NCBI RefSeq assembly: GCF_002847345.1
Contig: NZ_LXFV01000058.1
Location: 1-64,000 of the forward strand
DNA: 64,000 nt
Origin: Pectobacterium peruviense
GTDB lineage: Bacteria > Pseudomonadota > Gammaproteobacteria > Enterobacterales > Enterobacteriaceae
Direction of reading: 5' to 3'
This document shows, one piece after another, positions 27,750-39,135 of the stretch. Under the pieces are notes generated by a model. That model saw nothing but the letters and a program-made list of their open reading frames with translations. It was not told where the DNA came from and did not search any database. A program made the position numbers and the translations under genes. Every line of letters starts with the position of its first letter. Within the stretch, counting starts at the first letter, position 1.

Positions 27750-29830
27750 TTATGCGCTTCCCCGATAACTGATGTCATGCGAATCTGTCGATGATCGCTG
27801 ATTTCCAAATTAGAAAGTACGGCCATGTTTGGCAGACTACGATGTAAGAACCGAGCAAGCAAAGCGCGTAAAGCATGGTTCACAAGCAAAACTGGCGGAG
27901 CACCCAACATTTCCTGCCGCTGTAGCGCTTGTTTCGCCTGTTCAAGCAGACGATCGGCAAGACCCGGTTCAAGGCCACCACCACCTTGAAGCGCCTGTAG
28001 CAGAAGACGTTCCAACGACCCTTCCAGACCAATAACCTGAAGTTCACTATCTCCCGGAAACCACTGCTGAGTGATAGCCCGTCCCAGAGCAACCCTAACC
28101 ATCGTCGTGAGCTCATAAGGGTCTGGCTGCACTGGCGCATGTTCGGCCAATGTTTCCATGATGGTACGCATATCCCTAATCGAAACCCTCTCGCTGAGCA
28201 GATTTTGCAAGACCTTGTGCAACGTAGTTAGCGTTACCACACCAGGAATGAAATCTTCTGTCAGTTTAGGCATTTCCTGCGCAACGCGATCCATCAATTG
28301 CTGAGCTTCTTGCCGTCCAAACAGTTCACTGGCGTGTAATGCAATTAAGTGGTTCAAGTGTGTTGCAACCACTGTACTTGCTTCTACTACCGTGAATCCT
28401 TGAGCTTGAGCCTGATCTTTCAGAGCATTATCAATCCAGACTGCCGGCAGCCCAAACGCAGGATCCTGTGTGATGTCTCCAGACAAAGAGCCAACCGCGT
28501 TACCCGGATTGATCGCCATCCAACGGCCAGGGTGAGCTTCACCGCTGCCCACCTCAACACCTTTCATCAATATGCGATAACTGGCAGGCTGAAGTTCTAG
28601 ATTATCCCGGATATGAACCACGGGCGGTAAATATCCCATTTCCTGAGCAAACTTCTTCCTGATACTACGAATCCTGCCCAGCAGTTCGCCATCTTGCTGC
28701 GCGTCAACCATTGGGATCAACCGATAGCCAACCTCCATACCCAGCGGATCTTCAAGCTGTACATCGGACCAGCTTGCTTCAATAATCTGATGCTTCTCCA
28801 TCGATGCTGGAATAGGTTGCATCGCAGGTTCTTTTGTCTGATCCCCACGTATCCACCAGGCAAGCCCTAACAAAGCTGCGGTGAATAACAAAAAGACCAA
28901 ATTAGGCATTCCGGGGACCAACCCAATGAGCCCAATCACCGCCGCACTCAGTACCATAACTCGCGGATTATTGAATAGCTGGGTGACCATCTGCTGGCCA
29001 ACGTCTTGATCGGTACTCACACGAGTAACAATGACACCCGCAGCGGTAGAAATAATCAGTGCAGGGATCTGAGCAACCAGGCCATCACCGATAGTAAGCA
29101 GCGTATAGCTTTCCGCCGCCTGACCTACCGGCATTCCGTGCTGCACAACACCGACGATCAATCCACCAACAATGTTGATGACCATGATAATCAATCCAGC
29201 GACAGCGTCACCACGCACGAACTTACTGGCACCATCCATTGAGCCATAGAAATCTGACTCCTGAGTTACCTCAGAGCGGCGCTTTTTCGCCTCTTCCTCA
29301 CCGATTATCCCTGCATTAAGATCGGCATCGATCGCCATCTGTTTGCCTGGCATACCATCCAACACAAAGCGGGCGCCAACTTCAGCGATACGCCCGGCAC
29401 CTTTGGTGATAACCATAAAGTTGATTAAAACGAGAATGATAAAGACCACAATACCGATGGCAAAATTCCCACCGACGAGAAAGTGCCCGAATGCTTCAAC
29501 GACCTTCCCAGCTGCAGCGGTACCCGTATGCCCGTCCAACAAAATAATACGGGTAGATGCAACGTTGAGTGACAAACGCAATAGCGTAGAAAACAGCAGG
29601 ATCGTAGGAAATGCAGCGAATTCCAGCGTCCGTTGCGTAAACATCGCAACCAGCAATACCATGATTGATAGTGCGATATTAAAGGTAAATAGCAGATCCA
29701 GAATGAATGGCGGTAACGGCAATACCATCATGGAAAGTATCAGCAGGATCAGTATTGGTCCGGCTAATATTTGCCATTGGCCACCTTTCATATTACTCGG
29801 TAAACGAAGCAAAGAGGCCAAATTAGCCAT
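27746..29830 (-). CDS. flhA: flagellar export gate protein FlhA
   Basis: Largest export gate subunit, with about eight membrane helices and a cytosolic domain that docks chaperone-cargo complexes. The ATG at 29830 gives MANLASLLRLPSNMKGGQW and 694 residues (692 in E. coli). The FHIPEP-family cytoplasmic loop (GAGRIAEVGARFVLDGMPGK then QMAIDADLNAG) is intact. It overlaps flhB by 8 bp. Confidence 0.98.
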   Translation of the reverse strand: MANLASLLRLPSNMKGGQWQILAGPILILLILSMMVLPLPPFILDLLFTFNIALSIMVLLVAMFTQRTLEFAAFPTILLFSTLLRLSLNVASTRIILLDGHTGTAAAGKVVEAFGHFLVGGNFAIGIVVFIILVLINFMVITKGAGRIAEVGARFVLDGMPGKQMAIDADLNAGIIGEEEAKKRRSEVTQESDFYGSMDGASKFVRGDAVAGLIIMVINIVGGLIVGVVQHGMPVGQAAESYTLLTIGDGLVAQIPALIISTAAGVIVTRVSTDQDVGQQMVTQLFNNPRVMVLSAAVIGLIGLVPGMPNLVFLLFTAALLGLAWWIRGDQTKEPAMQPIPASMEKHQIIEASWSDVQLEDPLGMEVGYRLIPMVDAQQDGELLGRIRSIRKKFAQEMGYLPPVVHIRDNLELQPASYRILMKGVEVGSGEAHPGRWMAINPGNAVGSLSGDITQDPAFGLPAVWIDNALKDQAQAQGFTVVEASTVVATHLNHLIALHASELFGRQEAQQLMDRVAQEMPKLTEDFIPGVVTLTTLHKVLQNLLSERVSIRDMRTIMETLAEHAPVQPDPYELTTMVRVALGRAITQQWFPGDSELQVIGLEGSLERLLLQALQGGGGLEPGLADRLLEQAKQALQRQEMLGAPPVLLVNHALRALLARFLHRSLPNMAVLSNLEISDHRQIRMTSVIGEAHK

Positions 29831-30974
29831 CAGTAGTATTCTCTTTAGCAAAATCCAGTGCATCCGGCACTGGTAGATGTTTCGGTTTTCTAGGAATTAA
29901 TCCACCTTCCCGCTTCCAGCGTTTCAGTTGATAAACCCAGGCTAAGACTTCTGCAACGGCAGCATACAGCGCGGCCGGAATGTGCTGCCCGACCTCTGAA
30001 TGACGAAATAGTGCTCGCGCCAACGGTGGTGCTTCTAAAATAGGAACGCGGTGTTCTGTCCCCAGTTCACGAATACGCAAAGCGATGTCGCCAGCCCCTT
30101 TAGCCAACACTTTCGGCGCATTCATTTTTTTCTCATCATAGCGTAATGCTACCGCATAATGCGTCGGGTTAGTGACTATCACATCAGCTGTAGGAACATC
30201 GGCCATCATTCTACGTTGTGCCATTGCTCTTTGCTGTTGACGAATACGACTTTTAACATGAGGATCGCCTTCGCTCTGCTTATGTTCATCACGGATTTCC
30301 TGCTTACTCATCCGCAACTTCTTAATATTGCTCCAGATTTGCCAAAACACATCAAAAGCGACCATCGGAACGAGGCCCATAATAATGAGAAAGCCACACA
30401 TGACAGCCAGCACCAGCGCATCACCTAACGCGGAAACCAGCGGTTCGGTGACTAAATGTAATATTTTCGGCCAGTTATGTATCAAGAACAAGGTACTGAC
30501 GACCCCGACCATAACTGACTTCAATATCGCCTTGAAAAGCTCCGCCAGTGCTTGGGAAGAAAATAATCGTTTCAGTCCGGAAATAGGATCTAATTTTTTG
30601 AAGTCAACTTTTAATGACTTGCCACTAAATAATACTCCACCCAGTAGCATCGGCGCGGACAGAGCCACTAACACGGATCCTATAATAATCGGTGTCAACG
30701 CAGACACAGCTTGTCGCAGTAATGATCCTGCATGACGGAGCATCTGGGTATCATCACCAATCGTCGCGTAATCAAAATTTAACGACTGTGAGACAATTCT
30801 GGCCAATTTTCCAGCCATGGCATCGCCCCCCATCCACAAAATAGCCAATCCTGCGACCATCATCAGAACAGAAGTCAGCTCTCGAGATCGCGGGATCTGG
30901 CCTTCTTCTCGCGCCTTTTCCTCCTTTTGGGGAGTGGGGGCTTCTGTTTTCTCTAGATCGCTATCTTCAGCCAC
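29823..30974 (-). CDS. flhB: flagellar export switch protein FlhB
   Basis: Export gate protein that switches secretion from rod/hook to filament substrates after self-cleavage. The 383 residues (382 in E. coli) have four membrane helices and the autocleavage motif NPTH (in ADVIVTNPTHYAVALRYD). The highly charged N-terminus MAEDSDLEKTEAPTPQKEEKA is typical. A hairpin separates it from cheZ, so it is expected to have its own class 2 promoter in 30975-31120. Confidence 0.98.
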   Translation of the reverse strand: MAEDSDLEKTEAPTPQKEEKAREEGQIPRSRELTSVLMMVAGLAILWMGGDAMAGKLARIVSQSLNFDYATIGDDTQMLRHAGSLLRQAVSALTPIIIGSVLVALSAPMLLGGVLFSGKSLKVDFKKLDPISGLKRLFSSQALAELFKAILKSVMVGVVSTLFLIHNWPKILHLVTEPLVSALGDALVLAVMCGFLIIMGLVPMVAFDVFWQIWSNIKKLRMSKQEIRDEHKQSEGDPHVKSRIRQQQRAMAQRRMMADVPTADVIVTNPTHYAVALRYDEKKMNAPKVLAKGAGDIALRIRELGTEHRVPILEAPPLARALFRHSEVGQHIPAALYAAVAEVLAWVYQLKRWKREGGLIPRKPKHLPVPDALDFAKENTTDG

Positions 30975-31120
30975 GTTGGCGTTCCTGTTACGACTTTTGG
31001 GATAGGAATTTGCTGCCTAGCATGACAAATACGAGAAAGTTTTATGGCTGGAACAACGAGAAAAACCGACGCTTCTTTAACGAATAGTAAAAAAGAAAGG
31101 GAGGGAAAGGAAAATAAAGT

Positions 31121-31161
31121 TTAGCTATTTATGGCCATAAATACTGGCCATAAATAGCTAA
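31121..31161 (-). terminator. 17-bp perfect hairpin, terminator after cheZ
   Basis: TTAGCTATTTATGGCCA pairs perfectly over 17 bp across a 7-nt loop. On the minus strand it is followed by ACTTTATTTTCC, a broken T tract, 62 bp after the cheZ stop codon. It probably ends the chemotaxis transcript before flhB. Confidence 0.75.
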
Positions 31162-31223
31162 GGCGATGGTGCTCGTCGCTTTTTCAAAAAAGAAGATAAC
31201 TGCTTTTCTTGAAGCAAGATTCA

Positions 31224-31868
31224 TCAGAACCCGAGGCTATCCAGAAGGTCATCAACCTGATCCTGATTGGCTACGATACCAGCAGCACCTTTATCCATCT
31301 GAGGCCCGTTCAAAAGACCATCATTTGCACGCTTAGGCGCATCTGGTTTTTCTGGAATATTTTCCAGCAGCACCATCAGCAGTTGTTTTTCAATCTCCTG
31401 AACAACATCCATCATGCGCTTGATTACCTGACCGGTAAGGTCCTGGAAATCCTGCGCCATCATAATTTCCAACAACTGGGCGTTGGTAAACGAGGTATGC
31501 TGTGGTACATCTTCAAGATAGCTACGCGTATCCGTCACTAATTCGCGCGCATCAGCCAGCTCGATAGGATTTTCAAACCATTCATCCCAACGAACCTTCA
31601 GAGATTTAGCATCAGCTTCTAGCTGGTTCTGACGTGGTTGAGCAGCCTCTACGCAATTCAGAGCACGTTCTGCCGCTTGCGCAGTCATCTGGACAACGTA
31701 GTCAAGACGATCGCGTGCATCAGGAATAGCCTCTGCAGCTTCTGCAATCGCATTATCCAGACCCAGCTCTTTCAAACTGTCGCGTAGCATACGAGTCAAT
31801 TGGCCGATGCGCGAAATGATCTCGGTTGCTGAAGCTGTGTCGTTCACGGACGGCATATGTGGCGTCAT
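31224..31868 (-). CDS. cheZ: CheY-phosphate phosphatase CheZ
   Basis: CheZ removes the phosphate from CheY. The 214 residues equal the E. coli length. The long helical hairpin contains [20 protein letters not shown] with the catalytic Gln (QDLTGQ). The C-terminal CheY-binding helix is [14 protein letters not shown]. It follows cheY by 9 bp. Confidence 0.97.
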   Translation of the reverse strand: MTPHMPSVNDTASATEIISRIGQLTRMLRDSLKELGLDNAIAEAAEAIPDARDRLDYVVQMTAQAAERALNCVEAAQPRQNQLEADAKSLKVRWDEWFENPIELADARELVTDTRSYLEDVPQHTSFTNAQLLEIMMAQDFQDLTGQVIKRMMDVVQEIEKQLLMVLLENIPEKPDAPKRANDGLLNGPQMDKGAAGIVANQDQVDDLLDSLGF

Positions 31869-31877
31869 AAGATCCCC

Positions 31878-32291
<414 letters not shown>

Positions 32292-32305
32292 TCACCGAGA
32301 GCTGC

Positions 32306-33358
32306 TTATATACGTAATGCCTGTCCGGCAGAGATTTGTGCCAACATTCGCTGGCTCACCTGGTGCAAATCCACCACTTCATCGACGCCACCCATCGCAA
32401 TCGCTTCACGTGGCATCCCGAAAACCACACAACTTGCTTCGTTTTGGGCTAGGGTATAAGCACCAGCTTGGTGGAGTTCCAACATGCCAGCTGCCCCATC
32501 ATTCCCCATTCCCGTAAGGATTACCCCTACGGCATTTCGCCCAGCGTATTGTGCAACCGAACGGAATAACACATCAACTGATGGACGATGCCGATTGACT
32601 GGCGGTCCATCATTTAAACGTACTTGGTAGTTTGCTCCACTACGCGCCAACTCAAGATGGCGCGCGCCCGGCGCAATATACGCATGTCCAGGAAGGACAC
32701 GTTCTCCATCTTCTGCCTCTTTCACCGTAATCTGGCATAACTTGTTCAAACGCTCGGCGAAAGACTTCGTAAAGCCAGGTGGCATATGCTGTGTAATCAA
32801 TAATGCGGGGCTTGTCGGCGGCAGAGGTTGTAATACATGCCGTATCGCTTCCGTTCCCCCCGTCGATGCACCAATCGCGATAAGTTTTTCACTACTGAGC
32901 AATGGCATATGCTGAATAATTTTTGTCGGCTCTGCCGCTGTACTCCGTTGAGGCAGGCGCGCCTTCGCTGCCATGCGAATCTTTTCCGCAATCAATTCGC
33001 TGTACGCAAGCATCCCCTCGCGGATACCTAGCTGCGGTTTGGTGACAAAATCAATAGCACCAAGTTCTAGAGCGCGAAGCGTAATTTCAGAACCTTTCCC
33101 CGTTAAGGATGACACCATTACAACAGGCATCGGGCGCAAACGCATAAGCTTTTCAAGAAAATCCAGCCCGTCCATGCGCGGCATTTCAACGTCTAGCGTT
33201 AATACCTGAGGATTGAATTTTTTAATCAAATCACGAGCAACTAATGGATCTGGCGCAGTCGCTACAACTTCCATATCAGGATGGCTATTAATTATTTCAG
33301 TCATGATCTGACGCATTAGGGCAGAATCATCAACGCATAATACTCTTATCTTGCTCAT
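32306..33358 (-). CDS. cheB: chemoreceptor methylesterase/deamidase CheB
   Basis: Removes methyl groups from chemoreceptors and deamidates glutamines. The 350 residues have an N-terminal receiver domain (Asp56 in [12 protein letters not shown]), a linker, and the esterase domain with the catalytic serine in [13 protein letters not shown], a later His (TQHMPPGF) and Asp (GMGNDGA). It overlaps cheR by one base (TAATG). Confidence 0.98.
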   Translation of the reverse strand: MSKIRVLCVDDSALMRQIMTEIINSHPDMEVVATAPDPLVARDLIKKFNPQVLTLDVEMPRMDGLDFLEKLMRLRPMPVVMVSSLTGKGSEITLRALELGAIDFVTKPQLGIREGMLAYSELIAEKIRMAAKARLPQRSTAAEPTKIIQHMPLLSSEKLIAIGASTGGTEAIRHVLQPLPPTSPALLITQHMPPGFTKSFAERLNKLCQITVKEAEDGERVLPGHAYIAPGARHLELARSGANYQVRLNDGPPVNRHRPSVDVLFRSVAQYAGRNAVGVILTGMGNDGAAGMLELHQAGAYTLAQNEASCVVFGMPREAIAMGGVDEVVDLHQVSQRMLAQISAGQALRI

Positions 33359-34230
33359 TATCTTTCCTTAGCCAGCCCATATACAGTTTGCCCACGCAAA
33401 TAGAATTCGCGACTGATCTGGCTGAAATTCTCTGAATGCCCAGCAAATAACAACCCACCCGGTTTAAGCATCGGGACGAATCGACGGAGAATACGCTCTT
33501 GAGTCTCTTTATCGAAATAAATCATCACATTGCGACAAAAAATAGCATCGAATGGCGCGGGGACTGACCAATCGGGTGCGAGCAGATTTAGTTGTTGGAA
33601 ATGCACCATGGACGCAAGCTCAGGGCGAACGCGAACCAAACCGCTATGCGGCCCAGTACCACGTAAAAAAAACCGCTGTAGTTGCTGTGGAGAAAGAGAG
33701 CGCAGCTCTTCCTGACGATAGATTCCCGCCGTTGCTTTTTCTAACACTTGGGTATCAATGTCACTGGCCCATACCTGACATCCACTCGCTTTATTACCTA
33801 AGACCTCGGCAAGTGTCATCGCCAATGAATAAGGTTCTTCCCCTGTAGATGCTGCCGTACTCCAGATGGTGTAGCCATTGGGACGTTTTTTGGCATGCTC
33901 AGCTAATATAGGGAAATGGTGGGCTTCGCGGAAAAATGCTGTCAGGTTAGTCGTTAATGCATTAACAAAGGCTTGCCATTCCGCGCTGTTAGGATCTGAC
34001 TCCAGTAAGGCTAAATACTGGCCAAAGTCATTGATACCCAATAAACGAAGACGTCTGACCAAACGGTTATAAACCATTTCTCGTTTGTGATCGGCGAGCA
34101 CAATGCCAGCACGCTGATATATTAATTGGCTGATTCGGCGAAAATGTGTGTCCGACAACGGCAACCTGTCAACCATCTGCGTCAGAATAGAAGCAGATTC
34201 AGGGCGATTTTGCGATGGTGTAGTTTTCAT
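33358..34230 (-). CDS. cheR: chemoreceptor methyltransferase CheR
   Basis: S-adenosylmethionine-dependent glutamate O-methyltransferase of chemoreceptors. The 290 residues (286 in E. coli) have the helical N-domain and the SAM-binding segments [17 protein letters not shown] and [13 protein letters not shown]. The two receptor genes here encode NWETF tails, the tether that CheR binds. Confidence 0.98.
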   Translation of the reverse strand: MKTTPSQNRPESASILTQMVDRLPLSDTHFRRISQLIYQRAGIVLADHKREMVYNRLVRRLRLLGINDFGQYLALLESDPNSAEWQAFVNALTTNLTAFFREAHHFPILAEHAKKRPNGYTIWSTAASTGEEPYSLAMTLAEVLGNKASGCQVWASDIDTQVLEKATAGIYRQEELRSLSPQQLQRFFLRGTGPHSGLVRVRPELASMVHFQQLNLLAPDWSVPAPFDAIFCRNVMIYFDKETQERILRRFVPMLKPGGLLFAGHSENFSQISREFYLRGQTVYGLAKER

Positions 34231-34748
34231 ATCAAACCGCTCTAATCTTGTTTTTTGCTATGGTGTTTTTCAATCTGAACTTTCCTTTACAGCTAACGCA
34301 GGTTTTTATTGTCATTCGTCAATTATTTATCGCATTGCGATTAAAACTGACACTGTATTGGTAATACACCCCGCAAGTTCTGAAAGCTGAACCGCTCAGC
34401 GTGCTTGTTCTACCAAAGCCACATGCTGTCGGGTGGCGTTGTCCCTCTCATCACAGCTGTGCTACCTGCTTGCTTTGCTTTTTGGCCTTAATACCAAAGC
34501 CGACCTCACCCCATCACATCCATAACACAAGTTACAGATTGAACAATACCATGAATTACCATACCGCAAAGTACCAAGCACCACCTTACGATAATCCAAG
34601 TGCACACCGATAAATGACTCGCATATTCATTTTTTAAATTATGGCGAGTAAACAATCACCCAGCCACCTACATGTAAGCGGCTGGGGATGTATTCAGTCA
34701 CAGCGTTAATGCATCTTGGCTTATTTATAGCCTATACCACGGTTTCTA
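34231..34748. other. 518-bp spacer between chemoreceptor gene and cheR
   Basis: No gene, sigma-28 promoter or transposon remnant was recognised. The only clear element is the hairpin at 34659-34686 next to the receptor gene. E. coli has a second receptor gene (tap) in this place; I saw no sign of receptor sequence here. Confidence 0.5.
34659..34686 (-). terminator. hairpin after chemoreceptor gene
   Basis: CCCAGCC and GGCTGGG (7 bp) enclose a 14-nt loop, 63 bp past the receptor stop codon. On the minus strand only a weak TGATTGTTTA follows, so termination may be partial and allow readthrough into cheRBYZ. Confidence 0.5.
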
Positions 34749-36434
34749 TCAGAAGGTTTCCCAATTGTCAGTTGATGAACCTTGTTTCGCTTTTTTGCCG
34801 CCATTCACCGATGGAGACAACAATACAGGTTTCTGACCCATTGTTGCTTGCGTCGTCCTTCTGAACGATCCCGTATCTTCAGACAGGCGGAATACAGCAA
34901 CAGCCTGATTTAGCACTTTCACTTGTTCTTCCAATGCAACCGCTGCGGCTGCAGACTCTTCAACCAAGGAGGCGTTTTGTTGCGTAACCCGATCCATCTC
35001 AGTTACGGCCTGACCAACCTGATCAATACCTTTACTTTGCTCATCAGAAGCAGAGGCAATTTCGCCCATAATATCCGTTACACGAGTGACGGCACTGACG
35101 ATCTCTCCCATCGTCTCACCAGCACTTTCAACCAAGACAGAACCTTCATCGACCCGGCTGACAGAATCTTCAATCAGACTTTTAATTTCTTTCGCAGCCT
35201 GAGCACTACGTTGCGCCAAATTACGAACTTCCCCTGCAACAACCGCGAATCCACGGCCCTGCTCTCCCGCTCTTGCTGCTTCAACCGCCGCATTCAGAGC
35301 AAGAATGTTAGTTTGGAAAGCAATACCATCAATCACACTAGTAATATCGGCAATTTTTTGGGAACTTCCAGCAATATTGTGCATGGTTCTGACGACATTA
35401 TCGACGACCTTGCCTCCCTTCTGCGCCGTCTCTGAGGCACTCAGTGCCAACTGGCTAGCCTGTCGAGCATTTTCCGCATTCTGTTTAACTGTTGCCGTCA
35501 GCTGTTCCATGCTTGCCGCCGTTTCTTCCAACGAGGCAGCCTGCTGTTCGGTACGTGAGGAAAGATCGTTATTACCTGCACTAATCTCTGTAGCGCCAGT
35601 ATAAATGGCATCAGCGCCTTGTCGAACCGCGCTCACCGTCGAAACAAATTCACTTTGCATATGGCGAATACTGTCAGCCAGAATCCCCATTTCATTACTA
35701 CTGTGAAAGTCTGTCGTTTTTGTCAGATCACCTTTCGCAATATGGCGAATATGTTCAACAATACTATTTAGCGGCCTAATTAATAATTGCTGAATTCCGA
35801 ACCAGGAAAACAAGGCTAGGGCAAAAACCAGAATAATAATAGAACCAAGAATCCAAAGCGCTGAGTCATACGCTGCATCATTTTTAGCTATACCAGCCTG
35901 ATAAAGTTTATCGTTTTCTGCTTTATAGGCGTAATACGCTTTTTCAAAGTTATCCTGAAAGCGCTGGGTCGGTTGCTCAATAAATTTCTTAAACTCCCCT
36001 GCGTTCAAAAACTGAATGAGTTCGGTCAATGCAGCATTCAGAGCGACATAATTTTCTTTTACGCCACGAGAAATACTGTCGTCCTGCCGTGCATCCTGAG
36101 GCATTTTCTCATATCGAATGAAATAATCATTTGCCACCGCAAGTTGCTTTTCAGCAGAGGTGAGAAGTTCTTTACCGCCAGCTCCCGCACCCGTCCCGCT
36201 TACGTCAAGGGCAAAGCGCGTGCCCGCACGGTTAAGTGTATTACGAGTCTGTAATAAATATGACCATGCTGAATCCAACTCGGAACGCTTCTGGTTAATA
36301 ACCTGCGTTGAGCTGAAGATATCCTTATCATTTTTTAATGCACTAAAGAATAAACCACCAGAAATAAGCTGAAGTGCCCCAAACAACACCAGTACAAGCA
36401 TCAAACCGGTAACAACTTTTATACGGTTAAACAT
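34749..36434 (-). CDS. methyl-accepting chemotaxis protein (Tar/Tsr type)
   Basis: Transmembrane chemoreceptor. The ATG at 36434 (AAGG 7 nt upstream) gives 561 residues: membrane helix about 8-28, a periplasmic four-helix ligand domain to about 190, a second membrane helix ([18 protein letters not shown]), HAMP, then the signalling hairpin with [23 protein letters not shown]. The C-terminal pentapeptide is NWETF. The ligand cannot be read from the sequence. The position between cheW and cheR matches tar of E. coli, and a sigma-28 promoter lies upstream. Confidence 0.95.
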   Translation of the reverse strand: MFNRIKVVTGLMLVLVLFGALQLISGGLFFSALKNDKDIFSSTQVINQKRSELDSAWSYLLQTRNTLNRAGTRFALDVSGTGAGAGGKELLTSAEKQLAVANDYFIRYEKMPQDARQDDSISRGVKENYVALNAALTELIQFLNAGEFKKFIEQPTQRFQDNFEKAYYAYKAENDKLYQAGIAKNDAAYDSALWILGSIIILVFALALFSWFGIQQLLIRPLNSIVEHIRHIAKGDLTKTTDFHSSNEMGILADSIRHMQSEFVSTVSAVRQGADAIYTGATEISAGNNDLSSRTEQQAASLEETAASMEQLTATVKQNAENARQASQLALSASETAQKGGKVVDNVVRTMHNIAGSSQKIADITSVIDGIAFQTNILALNAAVEAARAGEQGRGFAVVAGEVRNLAQRSAQAAKEIKSLIEDSVSRVDEGSVLVESAGETMGEIVSAVTRVTDIMGEIASASDEQSKGIDQVGQAVTEMDRVTQQNASLVEESAAAAVALEEQVKVLNQAVAVFRLSEDTGSFRRTTQATMGQKPVLLSPSVNGGKKAKQGSSTDNWETF

Positions 36435-36466
36435 ATAACGCCTTTTGAGTAAACCAACCACCGATA

Positions 36467-36493
36467 ATATCGGCATTATTCTGGATATCTTTA
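36467..36493 (-). promoter_or_regulatory. sigma-28 promoter of the chemoreceptor gene
   Basis: On the minus strand: TAAA, 15 nt, GCCGATAT (7 of 8). It is 33 bp before the receptor ATG and probably drives the receptor and cheRBYZ. Confidence 0.8.
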
Positions 36494-36542
36494 CGAATTT
36501 TTGAACTGACAAGGATATGGATAAGGATATGAATAAGGGAGG

Positions 36543-36572
36543 TTTTCGGGGCCACTTTCGTAGCCCCTGAAA
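36543..36572 (-). terminator. imperfect hairpin after cheW
   Basis: GGGGC/GCCCC with flanking T-A pairs gives a stem of about ten pairs with one mismatch, just past the cheW stop codon. There is no T tract, so termination is uncertain. Confidence 0.35.
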
Positions 36573-36581
36573 GCCGATGGA

Positions 36582-37088
36582 TCAGACTTTCAATACGCCA
36601 TCGACCAGCGCCATTTCTTCGCTACTCAACAGTTTCTCGATATCAACCAGAATCAGCATTCTCTCGCCCAGAGAACCCAAACCAGTCAGGTACTCTGTAG
36701 ACAGCGTTACAGCAAATTCAGGTGCCGGTCGAATTTGGTCCGCAGTCAATGACAGCACATCAGACACGCCATCCACGACGATACCAACAACACGCTGACC
36801 AAGATTCAAAACAATAACAACTGTGTTGTCGTCATATTCAACATCTTGCTTGGCGAATTTAACGCGCAAGTCAACAATCGGTACAATGACACCGCGTAGG
36901 TTAGTGACACCTTTAATGAAGGAAGGTGTGTTGGCGATACGCGTTACCTGGTCATAACCGCGAATCTCTTGTACTTTTAAAATATCAACGCCGTACTCTT
37001 CGTCACCCAGCGTAAAAATCAGGAATTCCTGTCCTACTGTTTCGCCGGTTAATTTGGTGACGCTTGCAAGTCCAGTCATGTTTTCCAC
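36582..37088 (-). CDS. cheW: chemotaxis coupling protein CheW
   Basis: Scaffold that links receptors to the kinase CheA. The 168 residues (167 in E. coli) contain the conserved [20 protein letters not shown] strand region and [14 protein letters not shown]. It follows cheA by 22 bp, the last gene of motAB-cheAW. Confidence 0.98.
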   Translation of the reverse strand: MENMTGLASVTKLTGETVGQEFLIFTLGDEEYGVDILKVQEIRGYDQVTRIANTPSFIKGVTNLRGVIVPIVDLRVKFAKQDVEYDDNTVVIVLNLGQRVVGIVVDGVSDVLSLTADQIRPAPEFAVTLSTEYLTGLGSLGERMLILVDIEKLLSSEEMALVDGVLKV

Positions 37089-37110
37089 CCTTTATTAACG
37101 ATCTGTTTTA

Positions 37111-39108
37111 TTAAGCAGCGGTTTCAACCACACGCTTTTCACGATTAAGCGCTTGTAACGCTGAAACATCCACAATCAGCGCAACGCTACCATCACCGAG
37201 AATGGTAGCGGCTGAAACGCCTGGTACCTTGCGATAATTACTTTCCAGGTTTTTCACGACGACCTGATGTTGCCCAATCAACTGATCGACCAACAAGGCA
37301 TAGCGTCGACCTGCACTTTGCAGAATAACAACAATACCCTGAGTAGCATCCGTTTTAGCGCCATCCACATCAAAGATATGGAACAGTTCAACGAGAGGCA
37401 AATATTCACCACGGACCTGCAATACGCGCTCTCCGCCAGCTAACGGATACAAATCTTCCGACTGCGGCTGCAAGGATTCCATCACGGCATTAAGCGGCAG
37501 AATAAAGACTTCTTTGTTAACTTTAACGGACATGCCATCGAGAATGGCTAGCGTTAATGGCAACAAAATTCTGATAGTCGTGCCTTTTCCAGCCTGGAAG
37601 TGGATTTCGACATGGCCACCCATTTCCTGAATATTTCGCTTCACCACGTCCATGCCCACACCACGGCCAGAAACATCCGTGACCTTCTCAGCGGTGGAGA
37701 AACCTGGAGCAAAGATCAACATGCCCACTTCTTCATCAGACATCGAGTCGTTTACTGCCAACCCTTGGGACAAAGCTTTAGCCAGAATTCTCTCACGGTT
37801 GAGCCCTGCCCCATCGTCGATAACTTCAATACAGATGTTACCGCCCTGATGTTCCGCAGAAAGCGTCAGATTACCCACTGCAGCCTTACCGGCAGCAACG
37901 CGCTTATCTGGAGATTCGATACCGTGATCGAGGCTGTTACGCACCAAGTGTGTTAGAGGATCGATAATACGTTCGATCAAACTCTTATCCAACTCAGTCG
38001 AACTCCCCATCAGCGTTAGCTCGACCTGCTTATCCAATTTGGCAGCCAAGTCACGGACCAAACGAGGGAAACGGCTGAATACATATTCCATCGGCATCAT
38101 ACGGATCGACATAACGGACTCTTGCAGATCGCGAGCGTTACGTTCCAACTGACCCATACTGTTGAGTAGGTCGCCATGCGCCACAGGATCGAGTTCACTT
38201 GAGCGCTGTGCCAACATCGATTGCGTAATGACTAACTCACCAACGAGGTTGATCAGTTGATCGACCTTCTCTACCGCTACACGAATACTGGTATCACCGG
38301 TCTTTGCTTTATTTCTTCCATTTTCCGGTGCAGATTGCGGTTTTGCAGCAACTGGTGCAGGCGTTACCGGCGCTGCTTCAACCACCGCTAATGTCTCCAC
38401 GACTTCAGCGACGGCAGGTTGGCTGGTTACGGCAGGTTTAAAACTGATTTGCTCAGGTTCGAGAACAAAACACAGCACTGCACTAATATCGTCTTCACTT
38501 TCAGACGTGACCAATGTCACTTCTACGCTAGTGTCAGTCTGGTGAGGATCTTTAACGGTTCCCAAATTGCCGAGTTCTTCCAGCATCTGAGGTATTTCCT
38601 GAGATTTCAGGCCGCTTAGTGCGATACGCATTTCGCCCTTACCCGCGCCATTAGATGACGGACTGGTAGAGTGCGTTGCAGTCGAGGTGTCATGCTGGGC
38701 TGCATCATCATCAGCTTTAGACTCCAGAGCAAGCTGGCGCAGAGCCTGACAGATGTACTCAAAGCTTTCAGCGTTGGGTTCCTGTGCGGTTTTATAAGCG
38801 TCCAACTGATCCTGCATAATGTCTTTTGTTTCCAGAAACAGGTTGATGATATCAGTGCTAAGACGCATTTCGCCACGTCTTGCCCCATCGAGTAGGTTTT
38901 CTAAAAGGTGCGTAGTTTCCTGCAATGCTTTAAAACCGAATGTACCAGCACCTCCTTTTATAGAGTGAGCCGCACGGAAAATCGCATTCAATTGCTCGGT
39001 ATCGGGCTCTGATGGATCCAACAATAATAAGTGTTGTTCCATATCTGCCAGTAATTCATCTGCTTCATCAAAGAATGTTTGATAGAAAGCACTCATGTCC
39101 ATGCTCAC
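37111..39108 (-). CDS. cheA: chemotaxis histidine kinase CheA
   Basis: Receptor-coupled kinase that phosphorylates CheY and CheB. The 665 residues (654 in E. coli) have the P1 HPt domain with His48 (FRAAHSIKGGAGTFGF) and a P2 domain after an Ala/Pro linker. The P3 dimer helix and P4 ATP-binding boxes (HLVRNSLDHGIE, DDGAGLNRE, GRGVGMDVV) follow, then a C-terminal CheW-like P5. A GTG start at 39108 gives MSMDMSAFYQTF, as E. coli CheA also uses GTG. Confidence 0.98.
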   Translation of the reverse strand: MSMDMSAFYQTFFDEADELLADMEQHLLLLDPSEPDTEQLNAIFRAAHSIKGGAGTFGFKALQETTHLLENLLDGARRGEMRLSTDIINLFLETKDIMQDQLDAYKTAQEPNAESFEYICQALRQLALESKADDDAAQHDTSTATHSTSPSSNGAGKGEMRIALSGLKSQEIPQMLEELGNLGTVKDPHQTDTSVEVTLVTSESEDDISAVLCFVLEPEQISFKPAVTSQPAVAEVVETLAVVEAAPVTPAPVAAKPQSAPENGRNKAKTGDTSIRVAVEKVDQLINLVGELVITQSMLAQRSSELDPVAHGDLLNSMGQLERNARDLQESVMSIRMMPMEYVFSRFPRLVRDLAAKLDKQVELTLMGSSTELDKSLIERIIDPLTHLVRNSLDHGIESPDKRVAAGKAAVGNLTLSAEHQGGNICIEVIDDGAGLNRERILAKALSQGLAVNDSMSDEEVGMLIFAPGFSTAEKVTDVSGRGVGMDVVKRNIQEMGGHVEIHFQAGKGTTIRILLPLTLAILDGMSVKVNKEVFILPLNAVMESLQPQSEDLYPLAGGERVLQVRGEYLPLVELFHIFDVDGAKTDATQGIVVILQSAGRRYALLVDQLIGQHQVVVKNLESNYRKVPGVSAATILGDGSVALIVDVSALQALNREKRVVETAA

Positions 39109-39135
39109 GTGGTCACCTCTGCTGTGAATCGCGGC

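Noticed and set aside
29343..29876. 177-codon plus-strand frame over flhA
   Set aside because: Antisense to the conserved N-terminal half of FlhA; no ribosome site and low-complexity product.
34590..34625. plus-strand ACCGATAA near 34606 as a sigma-28 promoter
   Set aside because: No TAAA-like box at 15-nt spacing, and no gene follows on the plus strand.
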